From Sugiyamaella lignohabitans (taxonomy: Eukaryota; Ascomycota; Dipodascomycetes; Dipodascales; Trichomonascaceae), in NCBI RefSeq assembly GCF_001640025.1, contig NC_031674.1, positions 3,968,001 to 4,032,000 of the forward strand: DNA of 64,000 nucleotides, given 5' to 3'. Position 1 is the stretch's first letter. Each line of letters opens with the position of its first letter. The notes under the pieces are model-generated. The model was not told where the DNA came from. It saw only the letters and a list, made by a program, of their open reading frames with translations, and searched no databases. The position numbers and the translations under genes were made by a program. Shown here in pieces: positions 1-9,910 of the stretch.

Positions 1-268
1 CAAACACACATGCCCATTGGTGTACAGTCCAATTCTGCTCAGTGCGAACTGGTAGAACATATTCCTCACTTATCTCATAATCGTCAGGATGTAATTTCGC
101 TGGAGGCACCCCAGTACATATAACTATATTTGACTCTGCTGCTCGAATATTGAGCGATTTAAGATTGGTCCATAGATGCTGATGCACCAAATTCTCGGCA
201 ACTCGATCTTCAATAGCCATGACATCTAACGCAGTGGTAACTGATCGTTGAAAATTCCTGCTGCTCAT
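1..268 (-). CDS. SEN15: tRNA-splicing endonuclease subunit Sen15 (partial, C-terminus beyond left edge)
   Basis: An open frame of 89 codons runs from an ATG at 268 to the window edge without a stop. It reads MSSRNFQRSV at the start, then LVHQHLWTNLK, TGVPPAKLHPDD, EEYVLPVRTEQNW and HQWACVF. This order of a histidine-rich HxHLWT block, a G-(L/V)-PP-x-KL-HPDD block and a (E)-x-VLP block followed by W is the pattern I know from fungal Sen15, a small structural subunit of the heterotetrameric nuclease that removes tRNA introns. The family is about 100-170 residues, so a short C-terminal piece is missing. It is divergent from MRX19, sharing a 365-bp intergenic region. The window holds an intron-containing tRNA gene that would be a substrate. 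The assignment rests on motif recognition only. Confidence 0.7.
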   Translation of the reverse strand, partial: MSSRNFQRSVTTALDVMAIEDRVAENLVHQHLWTNLKSLNIRAAESNIVICTGVPPAKLHPDDYEISEEYVLPVRTEQNWTVHQWACVF

Positions 269-633
269 TAGACTAGGGGGATTGTGCTGCTGAAGCCCAA
301 ACGTCACATGATTCCATATGCAGGGTCCAGCAACAGCGGTGTTTCAAGGGTCGACAAAACTGGGCTGAAATTATAGAAGTACTCAATAAATAAAGTTGCA
401 ATTGCTTTAACTATAGTCAATATTAATCTGATTCTTTTTTTTATTATTTTATGAGAGACCTAGTGAGTCAACTCCAATATGAAGGGGCAAAGAATATCAG
501 GCAAACAAGCGCTGCTGCGGCTGCAAGTGCATCGCCTCGATGGATCTCGAGATTTGCCGGTAGCAACTACAATTAGGAAGCACAATATATTGGCCAACAG
601 ACAGGTAGAACAACAAGAGAAATATAGAGCAGA
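269..633. other. divergent SEN15/MRX19 intergenic region with overlapping short upstream ORFs
   Basis: This 365-bp region holds one copy of the GCAGGGTCCA motif (320-329), a T-rich tract near 432-450, and two short overlapping ORFs in front of MRX19. One is 41 codons from ATG 451. The other is 55 codons, 479-646, and overlaps the MRX19 start by 13 nt in another frame. Either could be an upstream ORF that lowers MRX19 translation; no family was recognised for them. Confidence 0.5.
320..329 (+). promoter_or_regulatory. GCAGGGTCCA motif, copy 1
   Basis: Exact 10-mer, 52 bp upstream of the SEN15 start codon in the divergent SEN15/MRX19 promoter. It is one of five copies in the window, all between genes. 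Confidence 0.4.
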
Positions 634-1506
634 ATGCGTCTCATAGTAGTTCCACTGTCAGTAAAAACTTCAATGGTTTATTGCCAAAAGTTGGCACTTC
701 CAGCAGCTCGGCAGACGCCTCGAATCGACGACAAGCTAGTTGCAAGGGCCGCCAAAACTTGGGGGGAATGGCAAAAATCCGATTCTAAACTTAAAAAGAC
801 AATTATTTCTTGGGCTAATATAGCACTGGAAAGAATCAGCTATGAAGAATGGAGCTTGAAAACTATTCCTGCCCAATCGTCGATAAAAAGAAAGGTTGTA
901 GAAGCCAATTCTAAAGTCAATGAAAGTGACCCTCACCACGTAACGCATGCAGAGTTTGAGAAACATGAGCTGGAAAATTCGGATTTAGAAAGCATCCCGG
1001 TAATATTTCCAAGTTCCATACTGGATCGTCACCAAGTCACTAGTCGATTACAAGCCTTAGCTTCTAGAGGAATCAATCACCACACGAAATATATGTGGAT
1101 GAGCGCCATTGGTGCTCCATTGACGCTTCCTGTTGCTCTCTTACCTGTCATTCCCAATCTTCCAGGATTCTATTTGTTGTTCAGAGCTTGGTCCAACTGG
1201 AAAGCTGTCGAAGGTGGTAAGCATCTCAATTATCTACTTAAAAACGATCACTTGTCGTATCACGATGATGCAAGGTTGAGCCAATTGTTCACACAGCTCA
1301 AAAATCATAGTGAAAATGTTGCTGAAACCGAAAACCCTGATAAAGAAACGGCCCAATCAGTTGCCAACGATAGCGATCAGCTGTTGCTGGACGAAGAGCA
1401 TATAAACGAACTAGTAAACATATTGGGTGCAAAGGAAATGGCTCCAGAACTACATAGAGCAGTTCGCCAGATAAAGAAAAAGTTCCAGTCGGATATCAAA
1501 AATTAG
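634..1506 (+). CDS. MRX19: mitochondrial K+-H+ exchange-related protein (YDL183C/MRX19 family)
   Basis: A 290-residue single-exon protein. It begins MRLIVVPLSVKTSMVYCQKL, the usual N-terminal signature of the Mit_KHE1 family (yeast YDL183C). This is followed by the conserved core near residues 150-190: a hydrophobic, proline-rich segment (APLTLPVALLPVIPNLPGFYLLFRAW cut into its parts: APLTLPVALLPVIPNLPG then FYLLFRAWSNW). The family sits in the mitochondrial inner membrane or matrix and has been linked to potassium/proton exchange; the exact activity is unsettled. The charged C-terminus (REE/KKK-type helices, ending KKKFQSDIKN) looks helical. The start at 634 is chosen because the family signature begins right at this Met. 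The upstream overlapping ORFs could modulate translation. Confidence 0.85.
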   Translation: MRLIVVPLSVKTSMVYCQKLALPAARQTPRIDDKLVARAAKTWGEWQKSDSKLKKTIISWANIALERISYEEWSLKTIPAQSSIKRKVVEANSKVNESDPHHVTHAEFEKHELENSDLESIPVIFPSSILDRHQVTSRLQALASRGINHHTKYMWMSAIGAPLTLPVALLPVIPNLPGFYLLFRAWSNWKAVEGGKHLNYLLKNDHLSYHDDARLSQLFTQLKNHSENVAETENPDKETAQSVANDSDQLLLDEEHINELVNILGAKEMAPELHRAVRQIKKKFQSDIKN

Positions 1507-1818
1507 TTATCGGGGTCACCCCTAGCAGCTAATCCCCCATTTGCTCATAACCCCTCATATTACACCGCATGTGCTATATACATATCTTCATTCGCAATAC
1601 ATTTTTCACTAGTGAACCTTTCTTTCCTGACGTCAAATATGACCTCGATGGGAATTTATCGGCCTCGACATCCCTGTTGTTATAGAACAAATCGGATGCA
1701 GTTCCCAGGAAATCAAGCTTACTTGAATGAATTGCAGCCAACTTGTGATTTACTCATACATGTATATATTTGACTTCCTACTACTTAAATCTCACTAGCA
1801 ATTTGGATAGATAGATAT
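1507..1818. other. convergent MRX19/ECM4 intergenic region
   Basis: 312 bp between two gene ends. I see only AT-rich 3'-flanking sequence and no gene or RNA. Confidence 0.5.
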
Positions 1819-2926
1819 TTATTCGGCTAGGGGCAAAATATTAGGAACCGGTCCCGCAGGAGTGATACCATAAGGGTTGTACTTGATATGAGATTTGGTG
1901 TAATGATACTTGATGTGCTCAAAATTAGTGGTCTCCTTGAAAGCAGGATCTTTCCAGTAAAGGTTGCGCAACCACTTGTGAATTTGGGGATAGCCAGTCC
2001 GAATCATCTCAATATTACATTTGAAGTGCTGTACGTAGACAGGGTCAAATCTGACAATGGTGGGATAGAGTCTGATGTCAGCTTCAGTCAACTCTTTACC
2101 AAGAAGGTAATCACCAGAAGACTCTTTCAGAATCTTCTCGACTCTATCCAAACCCTCGAACACCTTTTTTACGTTCAAGTCATAAGCCTCTTGAGTGGTA
2201 GCAAAGCCAGACTTGTAAACACCATTGTTGATAGAATCGTAAATCCACTCATTCAACTCATCAATTTGCTTCTGGTATTGCTCCGGATAAATATTGACTT
2301 TTTGATATTCAGGGGCAATCAAATCGTTGAAGGCGGTATTCAAGATACGAATAATCTCGGATGATTCATTGTTAACGATTGTCTTATTCTCCTTGTCCCA
2401 TAGTACGGGGACAGTGAATCTAGCGCTATAGTCAGGCTCTGCCTTATAGTATACCTCGCTCAAGTAGTTGGCACCATTCAATGGTTCTGGGGTAGTAAAC
2501 TTCCAGCCTTTATCACCCAAAAGCCAATCAACCACAGTGACACTAATGATATCCTCCAGGCCCTTCAACTTTCTGGTAATCAAAGTACGGTGAGCCCAAG
2601 GACAAGCATATGAAACATATAGATGATATCTTCCTTTCTCAGCTGGGAATTTACCCGAGCCATCAGCTGTGATGGTATCTCTGAATGAAGACTAGTGAAG
2701 TTAGCATTCAAACCTCTATCCATCTACTATCTCAGCTCAAGTTGCTCCAATTAGTAGCAACATTTTATCAACCGTTCCAAAGAGCTCGAATCGTTATTAT
2801 CATAACCGCATTGTTACTTACAACTTGACGACGAAAATGTCCGTCGCTATCACTCCAATGTTTCTGTATATGTTAGTACTTGGTCGACGGACATACGCCA
2901 TTATTTATAATACTCACAGAGGCCAT
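1819..2926 (-). CDS. ECM4: omega-class glutathione transferase / glutathionyl-hydroquinone reductase, three exons
   Basis: Spliced protein of 307 residues. Exon 1 is 2918-2926 (only ATG GCC TCT), exon 2 is 2822-2863 (14 codons, [14 protein letters not shown]) and exon 3 is 1819-2691. Introns start GTGAGT and GTAAGT and end TACTAAC-N5-CAG and GCTAAC-N5-TAG; all frames join exactly. The joined start reads into SSFRDTI, then [18 protein letters not shown], whose Cys in the CPWAHR motif is the catalytic residue of the Ecm4/Gto/YqjG family. These enzymes are cytosolic or peroxisomal omega-type transferases that reduce glutathionyl-hydroquinones or act as thiol transferases. A C-terminal helical GST domain follows ([20 protein letters not shown]). 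It is slightly shorter than S. cerevisiae Ecm4. A single-exon reading would lose the catalytic Cys. Confidence 0.9.
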
Positions 2927-4318
2927 TGTTCTTACTGTATTGACTGCTTTCCAATTGTGATTAATACAATTTTTGTTAATAAAATAGGTCGGTCTAAAAC
3001 TTCTCCGGCTTAATCCCAACAATCCTCTTTGTACTTGGCTAACAATGACCATTGGCTATAATCGTCTAGTTGGTTATTCACCATTTATATAGAATCCTTA
3101 ATTGTTCTGACCCTTAACCCCATATTATTAAGCGTTGCTAGGCATGCACTGTTTTAGTCGGATGCATGGCTTACTGACCGGTTAGTAAAGGAAATTCTTA
3201 ATCTGATCTATTATGCGCGGAACAACTAATGATACATATCGCGATAGAGCGATAGCTGATCCAAGTGACTTCAGCCCCTTAAGTTGTCTCTCCATTGTTC
3301 GCTCAATATTGCGAAATTGTGGTCTGACAGTGCGTCTAGTAGTTCGTTGAAATCCACCAATTGATAAAGCTCTCTCTACCAAAAGCGATCTTTTTAGTGC
3401 TTGTTCAATAACTCGTATGTGATATTTAGCTCTTCTTTTTATTAGGCCGAGAAATTGATCTGCAGGGTCCATAGGTCTTCAAATGTTGCATTAACATTCA
3501 CAAAAGAGATTACTGATTAAGCACTGAATAGGAAGAATAAGAGGAAGAGCCTCGTAAATCAAGCAATGTCTAGTAACAAGTTCAAATGGTAAACACCATA
3601 TGTGGTGACCAAGCAAAAAGCACCTTATAAGGATGTGTTGGGGCTGTTAACGGTGTGGAATGTGGTCTATACCAACACAAGAAGAGATGGTTATAACTGC
3701 TCATAGATATGTAATCTGGTCCTATATTTATCTTATAACAAATAACATTCAAATCTTTTTTCTGGGGAGGAGGGCGGCAAAGTTGGCTGTTTCTGTCAGA
3801 GTCCCCGTCCTCCTTTGCTGTTGTGAGTCCCTTAATAGCATATGTATTCATATTCTTACCTTCGATACCTTTTAGTTCTATCTGCTTCTCTTTCTCACAC
3901 ATAACGGAGGCTTAGTGGAGTTCTTGAGTTAAATTCAGAGGATAAGTCCATATTTTTTAGTTCTTAACTCTGATATCTGGACAAGTAAGGGTCTGGTAAA
4001 TCTCTCCGGGTAGACTAGTCTCCGGTGGACGTAGTTGATATCAAAATTCGACTTTAGTTTCCCGAGCTCATGGATATAGTGTTTACACTGGAAGCGTCAT
4101 CTACGCAAATATAGGCTGACGGTCGACTGCTTTAAGGTATGCAATATTTTATCGGATTTCTTAATTTTCTCTATTTATTTATTTTTGTTTTTGCGTTCCG
4201 TGGTCTAGCTAGGTTCTAGTCCTTCTCTTTCGGCTTCTTCTCATGCTTGATCTCTTAACGATTGGCTGATCTATTGCCCACAGACACTAACATCTCCAGA
4301 TCCTAGAAAAAAGTCAAA
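2927..4318. other. 1.4-kb divergent ECM4/IRE1 intergenic region
   Basis: The region contains one GCAGGGTCCA motif (3462-3471) and a pyrimidine-rich stretch (about 4160-4250) just before IRE1, typical of a yeast promoter or 5' leader. Short ORFs occur on both strands, the longest 96 codons at 3182-3472 on the minus strand; none shows a recognisable domain. Confidence 0.5.
3462..3471 (+). promoter_or_regulatory. GCAGGGTCCA motif, copy 2
   Basis: Exact 10-mer in the ECM4/IRE1 divergent intergenic region, about 850 bp upstream of IRE1 and 540 bp upstream of ECM4. Confidence 0.35.
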
Positions 4319-7300
4319 ATGAAAAAACGAATAACAAAGGTAAATGCATTACTCCAAAGAACTTTTATTACGGCCCTGATCGGGTGGATATGTTTGTTGG
4401 GATTTGTACAGGCATCTTGGAACATCGGCTCCGAGTCGGCCTCTAAATATGGCTATGGATATGGCTATGGCTATGAACCAGACACTATATCTGGGTCTAA
4501 TGCGCTGGTCGCTGATGGTGGAAATTCGGGGTCTACTGGTGAAGAAAGGGCAGATGCATTACAAGTTCGACGGTCGCTATCGAAATGGGAGCTGACGGAT
4601 ATTCTTCTCATCAGCACAATAGATGGCTCTCTCCATGCCAGAGATAGAAAAACTGGTCACGAGTTGTGGTCTATTCCTGGGAGTGGCCCGCTCGTTAAGG
4701 TATCAACTTCAGATAGTACCCTTATTGACGAAGATAAAGATATCACCTGGATAGTAGAACCTCTAGGTGATGGTACTCTTTACTACTTTTTACCTTCAAC
4801 AGGGTTACAAAGACTATCTGTCAATATCAAGACGCTAGTATTGAAGTCTCCTTTTGCTATTGAGGGAGATGACAAGATTTATACAGGTAGTCGACAAACA
4901 GTTTTATACTCGATCAATGCAAAGTCTGGTGAAATTCTGAAAGTTTACGGATCTAATGGTAAAGAAAACGGTGGGTTGGGAAGAGCTGTCTGTAGGCCCA
5001 AGAGTAATGGGCTAGATTATGAGAACAACACACCCAACGATGACACCCTCCTATTTGATGATGAGTCTGATTATTACCTGCCACCTTTGTCAGATGATGA
5101 AGGTAACGGTGTGTTTATGATTGGACGAACAGATTATCACCTAGAAATACATGGCAAAAATGAAACCATCTGGAATGTGACTTATTCTATGTGGGGACCC
5201 AATAATATGGATGGTGATTTGGTTTCTCAGCATGTTAGATCGCCAGATGACTTATATATCACTCCGTTACATGATAATTCTATGTTGGCATTATCAACTG
5301 ATGGTCGAAGTAAGCCGGCAATCTGGGTGAGACCGGTGCCATCAGTCGTCGTTAGCATTTTCGACATTCTGAAACCAACCCAAGGGGACGGAAATGAGCC
5401 ACTTGTGTTGTTACCCCAGCCACAATTTCCTTTCAACATCGGTGACGATGATAAACAGAATTGGTCATCATACCAAACTCAAGAAGAAGATGAGGAGATA
5501 GATGAAGATCTGGAAGTTATCGGGACTTATGTGGAGAAAACTAATGATGGGGGTTGGTTTGCGCTTTCTGGTAAAGCGTTTCCATATCTTGTTGATACAG
5601 CGCCAATTGCTGAATGGTGTTTGCAAAACCGACAATATGAGAAGTCGGATAGGCCATACTCAAAAGACTCTTTAGTAGGAGTTCACCCTATTCAAGGACC
5701 GCTAGTCCATCGTGAGTCTACTTCAAGAAATGTGGCCTCGATTGCACCCCAACTACTTCCCCCAGAACCACCGCTCCTAGACCAGGGATCTTCCTCGCTT
5801 CCAATAGCTGCAGTTGAAAGGAACAGAAATCGTAATGAGGTTGCCAAATATTATCCGAATCAGGGAATATTCGGCGGAACTCAGCAGCAATCTCCACGGC
5901 AAGTGGACCAATCGCCGCCTATTTACATGCCTCCGCCTCCACCTACGATCTTACCAGTTCCATACTCTTCAAGTGGCTGGAATTTTATTACAAGACTCGT
6001 TGAAAATGTACTCAGTGTTCTTATTATTGTCGTTATTGTGGTCGTAGCGGCAAGGCTGGGTTGGTTGCCACAGATAGTGGATTTGCTAGAGTCTGCAGTC
6101 TTAATTTTAACCAGAAAGAATACTGCTTTGGAGAGCATAGACGACAGTATTGCCAATGAAAAATCACCACTCACTGTGTCATTGGAGAATAACATTGATA
6201 TGATCAACAGTGAAAAAGATCATGGTGTGGTCACTAAGGCAAGTGATGAGCCTGCGAATCCAGTTAGTCGGGAAATTGAGTTGCAGAAGCAGGACCCTGA
6301 GTATCTTGACACTAAGCATGATAATAACAATATCCCAAATAGTGCAGTTATTACGTCTAGTAGTTCTGTCGGCTCTGAAGAGCTTCCAAAGACAAGTGGA
6401 CTGGGCGCATTGAATGGTATAGCTGGAAACACAGATGAAGAGTCTGCCACTCTATTATCACCCAGACTGGATGGTTCTCTTAAAGATGTGACTTCTCCGG
6501 GTGAAGTACCGAGTGAAGTTGTTGTTGCTGAACTAAAAGAAGTAACAACTAACGAAGGAACTCAGGTCACTGACATTGATATGATGTCAGAGGCTGAAGA
6601 TGTCTTAAACAGCGTTGACGTGGGAATCAAGAATATCCGTGAACAGTGTGTGGCTCAGACGGATAAGGGCGATGATGTTCCATCCTCTGAGTCGTCCCCA
6701 GTAAAAAAGCCCAGAAAACGGGGTAGCAGAGGGGGGCGGAAGAACGCTGCTCGCGAAGCTCTTAGACAGGCGGCTCGTAAGCGAGATGAAGAACTTCTCG
6801 CCCAACAAACGCGAGAACGGGAAATCATTCAAGAAGAAGGAGAAAATGTTGAACCTAATGATAGTGAAGTAGGAGGTGTACCACCAGCTCAACTTCCGCC
6901 ACCGGAACTGTCTTCGAAAGCTACCAATTCATTGGACAATGAGAGTTCAAACACTGGCTCAGGTGCTATCTCAAACGTTAAGCTACCCGAATCACCAGCT
7001 ACACCAGGCCTTATTCTCCCAAATTCAACTTTAAGTAGTGAAGCCAGTGGCCTTCAAGCAAGCCCATTAACTGTCTCAAAAGACATTATTGGCTACGGCA
7101 GCCAAGGAACAGTGGTTTATCGAGGGTTCTTTGAGAACCGCGAGGTAGCTGTCAAACGCATGCTTCTCAATTTTTACGATCTTGCATCACAGGAGGTAGC
7201 CCTTCTTCAAGAAAGTGACGACCACCCCAATGTTATTCGCTACTATTGTAAATACCAGAGTGATCAATTCCTATATATTGCATTGGAGTTGTGCCCTGGC

Positions 7301-8383
7301 AATCTTGAAGATGTTATAGAGAAGCCGTACAAATTTGAAGAATTGGTGGACAGGATGAACCCTATTCAGGTTCTTTACCAAATTGCCAGTGGCTTAAAGC
7401 ATCTGCATTCCCTTAAGATCGTCCATCGTGATATCAAACCTCAAAATATCCTGGTTGCCCCTCCAAAATGGGTCCATAGTAAAGTCATGAATGGAAAGCA
7501 GCCATATGGCCCAGTAAGAATGTTGATTTCTGACTTTGGTCTCTGCAAGAAGTTGGAAGGGGACCAATCCAGTTTCTGGCCGACTACAACACAGGCAGCT
7601 GGTACTGCTGGTTGGACTGCACCAGAGATTTCTATGGGTGGGCGATATCCCGGTAATATTTCGACCACATCGTCCACTGATCTCGTTACTAATATATCAA
7701 ACCAGAGGAGATTAACCCGTGCTGTTGATATCTTTTCATTGGGTTGCGTCTTCTATTATATTCTCTCTAATGGCCAACATCCATTTGGTATCAATTCAAA
7801 GCGGGAAAGTAACATTGAAGATAATAATTATTCTTTGACCGAATTTGACGATCCATATGTACCAAACAACGTCGAGGCTAAAGATCTTATCTCTCGAATG
7901 ATATCCTTTAACCCGAATGATAGACCAGACGCTAGCTCTGTACTTCTGCATCCGTTGTTTTGGTCTCAGCAAAAGAGGTTGGACTTTCTTCTCAAGATCT
8001 CTGATAGATTTGAAGCCGATGCTCGGGAGGAGTATAGCGAGTTGCTCAGTATACTGGAAAGAGATGCCTTCGAAGTTGTTGGGCATGACTGGCACACCAA
8101 TTTCGATAGAGCATTTCTCGAGAATTTGCGACAGTATCGTAGGTACCGTGGAGAACGGATCATTGATTTATTAAGAGCCATGAGAAACAAATGCCACCAT
8201 TTTAATGACCTACCACTTCATTTGCAGACTTCGATTGGACCTATTCCAGACTCATTTTTATCATACTTCACTAAGAAGTTCCCATATCTCTTGATGAAGG
8301 TTTACTACTTTGCCAAGGAACACCTTGCAGATGAGTTTGCTTTCAGATCTTTCTTCTATGAAGAGAAAAATGAAATGAGCTAA
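4319..8383 (+). CDS. IRE1: unfolded-protein-response sensor kinase/endoribonuclease Ire1
   Basis: A 1354-residue ER transmembrane protein. An N-terminal signal segment (about 12-33, ALIGWICLLGFVQA) leads into a luminal stress-sensing domain (about 85-430) starting near LLISTIDGSLHARDRKTG. One membrane helix lies at about 562-582. A long low-complexity cytosolic linker (about 590-915) holds a basic patch, KKPRKRGSRGGRK, like that in S. cerevisiae Ire1. The kinase domain starts at GYGSQGTVVYRG (about 922); its Lys is 946, the HRD Asp 1038 and the DFG Asp 1072. The KEN RNase domain (about 1225-1354) retains RAMRNKCHHF (1286-1295) with the catalytic Arg, Asn and His. It senses misfolded proteins and cleaves HAC1-type mRNA. 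It is longer than the S. cerevisiae protein (1115) mainly in the linker. A GYGYGYGY stretch follows the signal segment. Confidence 0.97.
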   Translation: MKKRITKVNALLQRTFITALIGWICLLGFVQASWNIGSESASKYGYGYGYGYEPDTISGSNALVADGGNSGSTGEERADALQVRRSLSKWELTDILLISTIDGSLHARDRKTGHELWSIPGSGPLVKVSTSDSTLIDEDKDITWIVEPLGDGTLYYFLPSTGLQRLSVNIKTLVLKSPFAIEGDDKIYTGSRQTVLYSINAKSGEILKVYGSNGKENGGLGRAVCRPKSNGLDYENNTPNDDTLLFDDESDYYLPPLSDDEGNGVFMIGRTDYHLEIHGKNETIWNVTYSMWGPNNMDGDLVSQHVRSPDDLYITPLHDNSMLALSTDGRSKPAIWVRPVPSVVVSIFDILKPTQGDGNEPLVLLPQPQFPFNIGDDDKQNWSSYQTQEEDEEIDEDLEVIGTYVEKTNDGGWFALSGKAFPYLVDTAPIAEWCLQNRQYEKSDRPYSKDSLVGVHPIQGPLVHRESTSRNVASIAPQLLPPEPPLLDQGSSSLPIAAVERNRNRNEVAKYYPNQGIFGGTQQQSPRQVDQSPPIYMPPPPPTILPVPYSSSGWNFITRLVENVLSVLIIVVIVVVAARLGWLPQIVDLLESAVLILTRKNTALESIDDSIANEKSPLTVSLENNIDMINSEKDHGVVTKASDEPANPVSREIELQKQDPEYLDTKHDNNNIPNSAVITSSSSVGSEELPKTSGLGALNGIAGNTDEESATLLSPRLDGSLKDVTSPGEVPSEVVVAELKEVTTNEGTQVTDIDMMSEAEDVLNSVDVGIKNIREQCVAQTDKGDDVPSSESSPVKKPRKRGSRGGRKNAAREALRQAARKRDEELLAQQTREREIIQEEGENVEPNDSEVGGVPPAQLPPPELSSKATNSLDNESSNTGSGAISNVKLPESPATPGLILPNSTLSSEASGLQASPLTVSKDIIGYGSQGTVVYRGFFENREVAVKRMLLNFYDLASQEVALLQESDDHPNVIRYYCKYQSDQFLYIALELCPGNLEDVIEKPYKFEELVDRMNPIQVLYQIASGLKHLHSLKIVHRDIKPQNILVAPPKWVHSKVMNGKQPYGPVRMLISDFGLCKKLEGDQSSFWPTTTQAAGTAGWTAPEISMGGRYPGNISTTSSTDLVTNISNQRRLTRAVDIFSLGCVFYYILSNGQHPFGINSKRESNIEDNNYSLTEFDDPYVPNNVEAKDLISRMISFNPNDRPDASSVLLHPLFWSQQKRLDFLLKISDRFEADAREEYSELLSILERDAFEVVGHDWHTNFDRAFLENLRQYRRYRGERIIDLLRAMRNKCHHFNDLPLHLQTSIGPIPDSFLSYFTKKFPYLLMKVYYFAKEHLADEFAFRSFFYEEKNEMS

Positions 8384-8908
8384 TGGCCAAAACAATTAAC
8401 ACGAACACCTTTTATGCATTTTTATAATGAAATTAATTATTTATTATTTATCACTTGCTTATATTTGTAGAAGATCCTGGCTCTCAGTTTGCGAGCTCCA
8501 AGGTTGTGGTGAACAAAGACATCCCCAACAGTTCTCACATAACTCCGTAAATTCATCGGTAAATCCATATGAATATTGGCTGTCCGGCAAATAAGCCTCA
8601 GCAACTGGATACTCCAGATGATTTCCGACGGAAACCTTAAACTCGCGTGAATTTAGCTTCAAGAGGGGGGAGATCGACATAGATGTCCGCTATGTCCATC
8701 GGACATAGGGCACATATATCCCCACATGGAATAACACCGACATCTAGCCTCTTGAGCCGCAATCGGCATCACGATTACTTGATGGGGTTCAAGTTTGTTT
8801 ACCAAATATAAAAGAACAAGAAAATGCTATCTATTCAAGAGCAATAACTGTTAAAACAATAAAGGTAAAAGCACTATTCATCGCGAGCTTACATACAAAG
8901 ATACTAAA
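8384..8908. other. IRE1-PLR1 intergenic region
   Basis: 525 bp holding the IRE1 3' flank and the promoter of the downstream reductase. A perfect inverted repeat, CTATGTCC-ATC-GGACATAG, lies at 8690-8708 with a related half-site just before it. A 73-codon minus-strand ORF here shows no domain. Confidence 0.5.
8690..8708. promoter_or_regulatory. 19-bp palindrome in the PLR1 promoter
   Basis: CTATGTCC-ATC-GGACATAG: two 8-bp arms around a 3-bp spacer, about 200 bp upstream of the reductase start. A further ATGTCC half-site lies at 8683-8688. Such symmetry is typical of a dimeric transcription-factor site; the factor is unknown. Confidence 0.45.
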
Positions 8909-9910
8909 ATGGTTTCTAATTATCATATCGATGGAAAGTCTGTTGGACCCACTGGCCTAGGCTTGATGGGTTTCTCCTGGAATCCGGACGTAGTTGTTTC
9001 CGATGAACAAGCTTTTGAAGCACTCAAAGCTGCTATCGAGCATAATGCGACTTTTTGGAACGGTGGTGAATTTTATGGTAGGCCAAAGCCAGAGACCAAT
9101 TTGCAGCTGATTTCCAGATATTTCACCAAGTATCCTGAAGACGCCGATAAGGTCTTTCTTTCAATCAAAGGTGGTGTAGATCAATTGACTTGGATGCCCG
9201 ATGGAACACCAGAAAAGATTCGCGAGTCAATTGACAATTCGTTGAAGTTTCTTGATGGAAAGAAGGCGTTAGATATGTTCTGTCTGGCTCGTATCGGAAA
9301 GGTATCAGTTGAGGAGTCTGTGAAGGCTATAAAGGAGTATCTGGATGAAGGGAAGATCAAGGGAATCTGTTTGTCAGAGGTTGGTGCTGATACCATCCGC
9401 AGAGCCTCGAAGATTGCTCCTATTTCTGCTGTTGAAATTGAGTTCTCTCTATTTTCACGTGAGGCCGAGACTAATGGCGTTTTTGATGTCTGTAAGGAAT
9501 TGAATATTCCTATTATTGCTTATTCTCCTATCGGTAAAGGCTTGCTTACTGGACAATTGAAACCTCAAGATTTAAGTGCAGGTGATTTCCGTGCTCACTT
9601 CGACCGTTTTAAGGAGGAAAACTTCAAAAAGAATTTTGCTCTCGTAGAAAAAATTCAACAGATTGCTGCTAGAAAGGGTGCTAGTGCGGGTCAAATTGCT
9701 CTCTCTTGGATTCGCTCGCTATCAAATACTGGTAATTATCCGGTTATAATTCCAATTCCTGGTACTGTAAACCCCAAAAGAGTTGTTGAGAACTCTACTC
9801 ATATTGAGCTTAATGCTGAAGACTTGAAGGAGATCGACGAATTTTTGGCTACTTTCCAAGTTTCTGGATATCGTTACAACCAGCAAATGGAAGCCGGAAA
9901 CTATAGATAG
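8909..9910 (+). CDS. PLR1: aldo-keto reductase, pyridoxal reductase (YPR127W/Plr1 type)
   Basis: 333 residues, the usual length for the family. The sequence opens with a short strand and then PTGLGLMGFSWNP. The catalytic aldo-keto reductase residues are seen as the Tyr in GGEFYGRPKPETN (about 55-67) and the Lys in FLSIKGG. The (alpha/beta)8 barrel continues to the NADPH-binding end (PIPGTVNPKRVVEN, about 287-300). This arrangement matches fungal pyridoxal reductases, which reduce pyridoxal to pyridoxine with NADPH in vitamin B6 salvage. Substrate assignment is by similarity, and other aldehydes are possible. Single exon; the promoter carries a 19-bp palindrome. Confidence 0.85.
   Translation: MVSNYHIDGKSVGPTGLGLMGFSWNPDVVVSDEQAFEALKAAIEHNATFWNGGEFYGRPKPETNLQLISRYFTKYPEDADKVFLSIKGGVDQLTWMPDGTPEKIRESIDNSLKFLDGKKALDMFCLARIGKVSVEESVKAIKEYLDEGKIKGICLSEVGADTIRRASKIAPISAVEIEFSLFSREAETNGVFDVCKELNIPIIAYSPIGKGLLTGQLKPQDLSAGDFRAHFDRFKEENFKKNFALVEKIQQIAARKGASAGQIALSWIRSLSNTGNYPVIIPIPGTVNPKRVVENSTHIELNAEDLKEIDEFLATFQVSGYRYNQQMEAGNYR

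Noticed and set aside
3182..3472. 96-codon minus-strand ORF in the ECM4/IRE1 promoter region
   Set aside because: No domain recognised. The start codon sits inside the repeated GCAGGGTCCA motif, and such ORF length is expected by chance in 1.4 kb.
3582..3902. 106-codon minus-strand ORF
   Set aside because: Composition looks random and there is no motif; it is likely promoter DNA.
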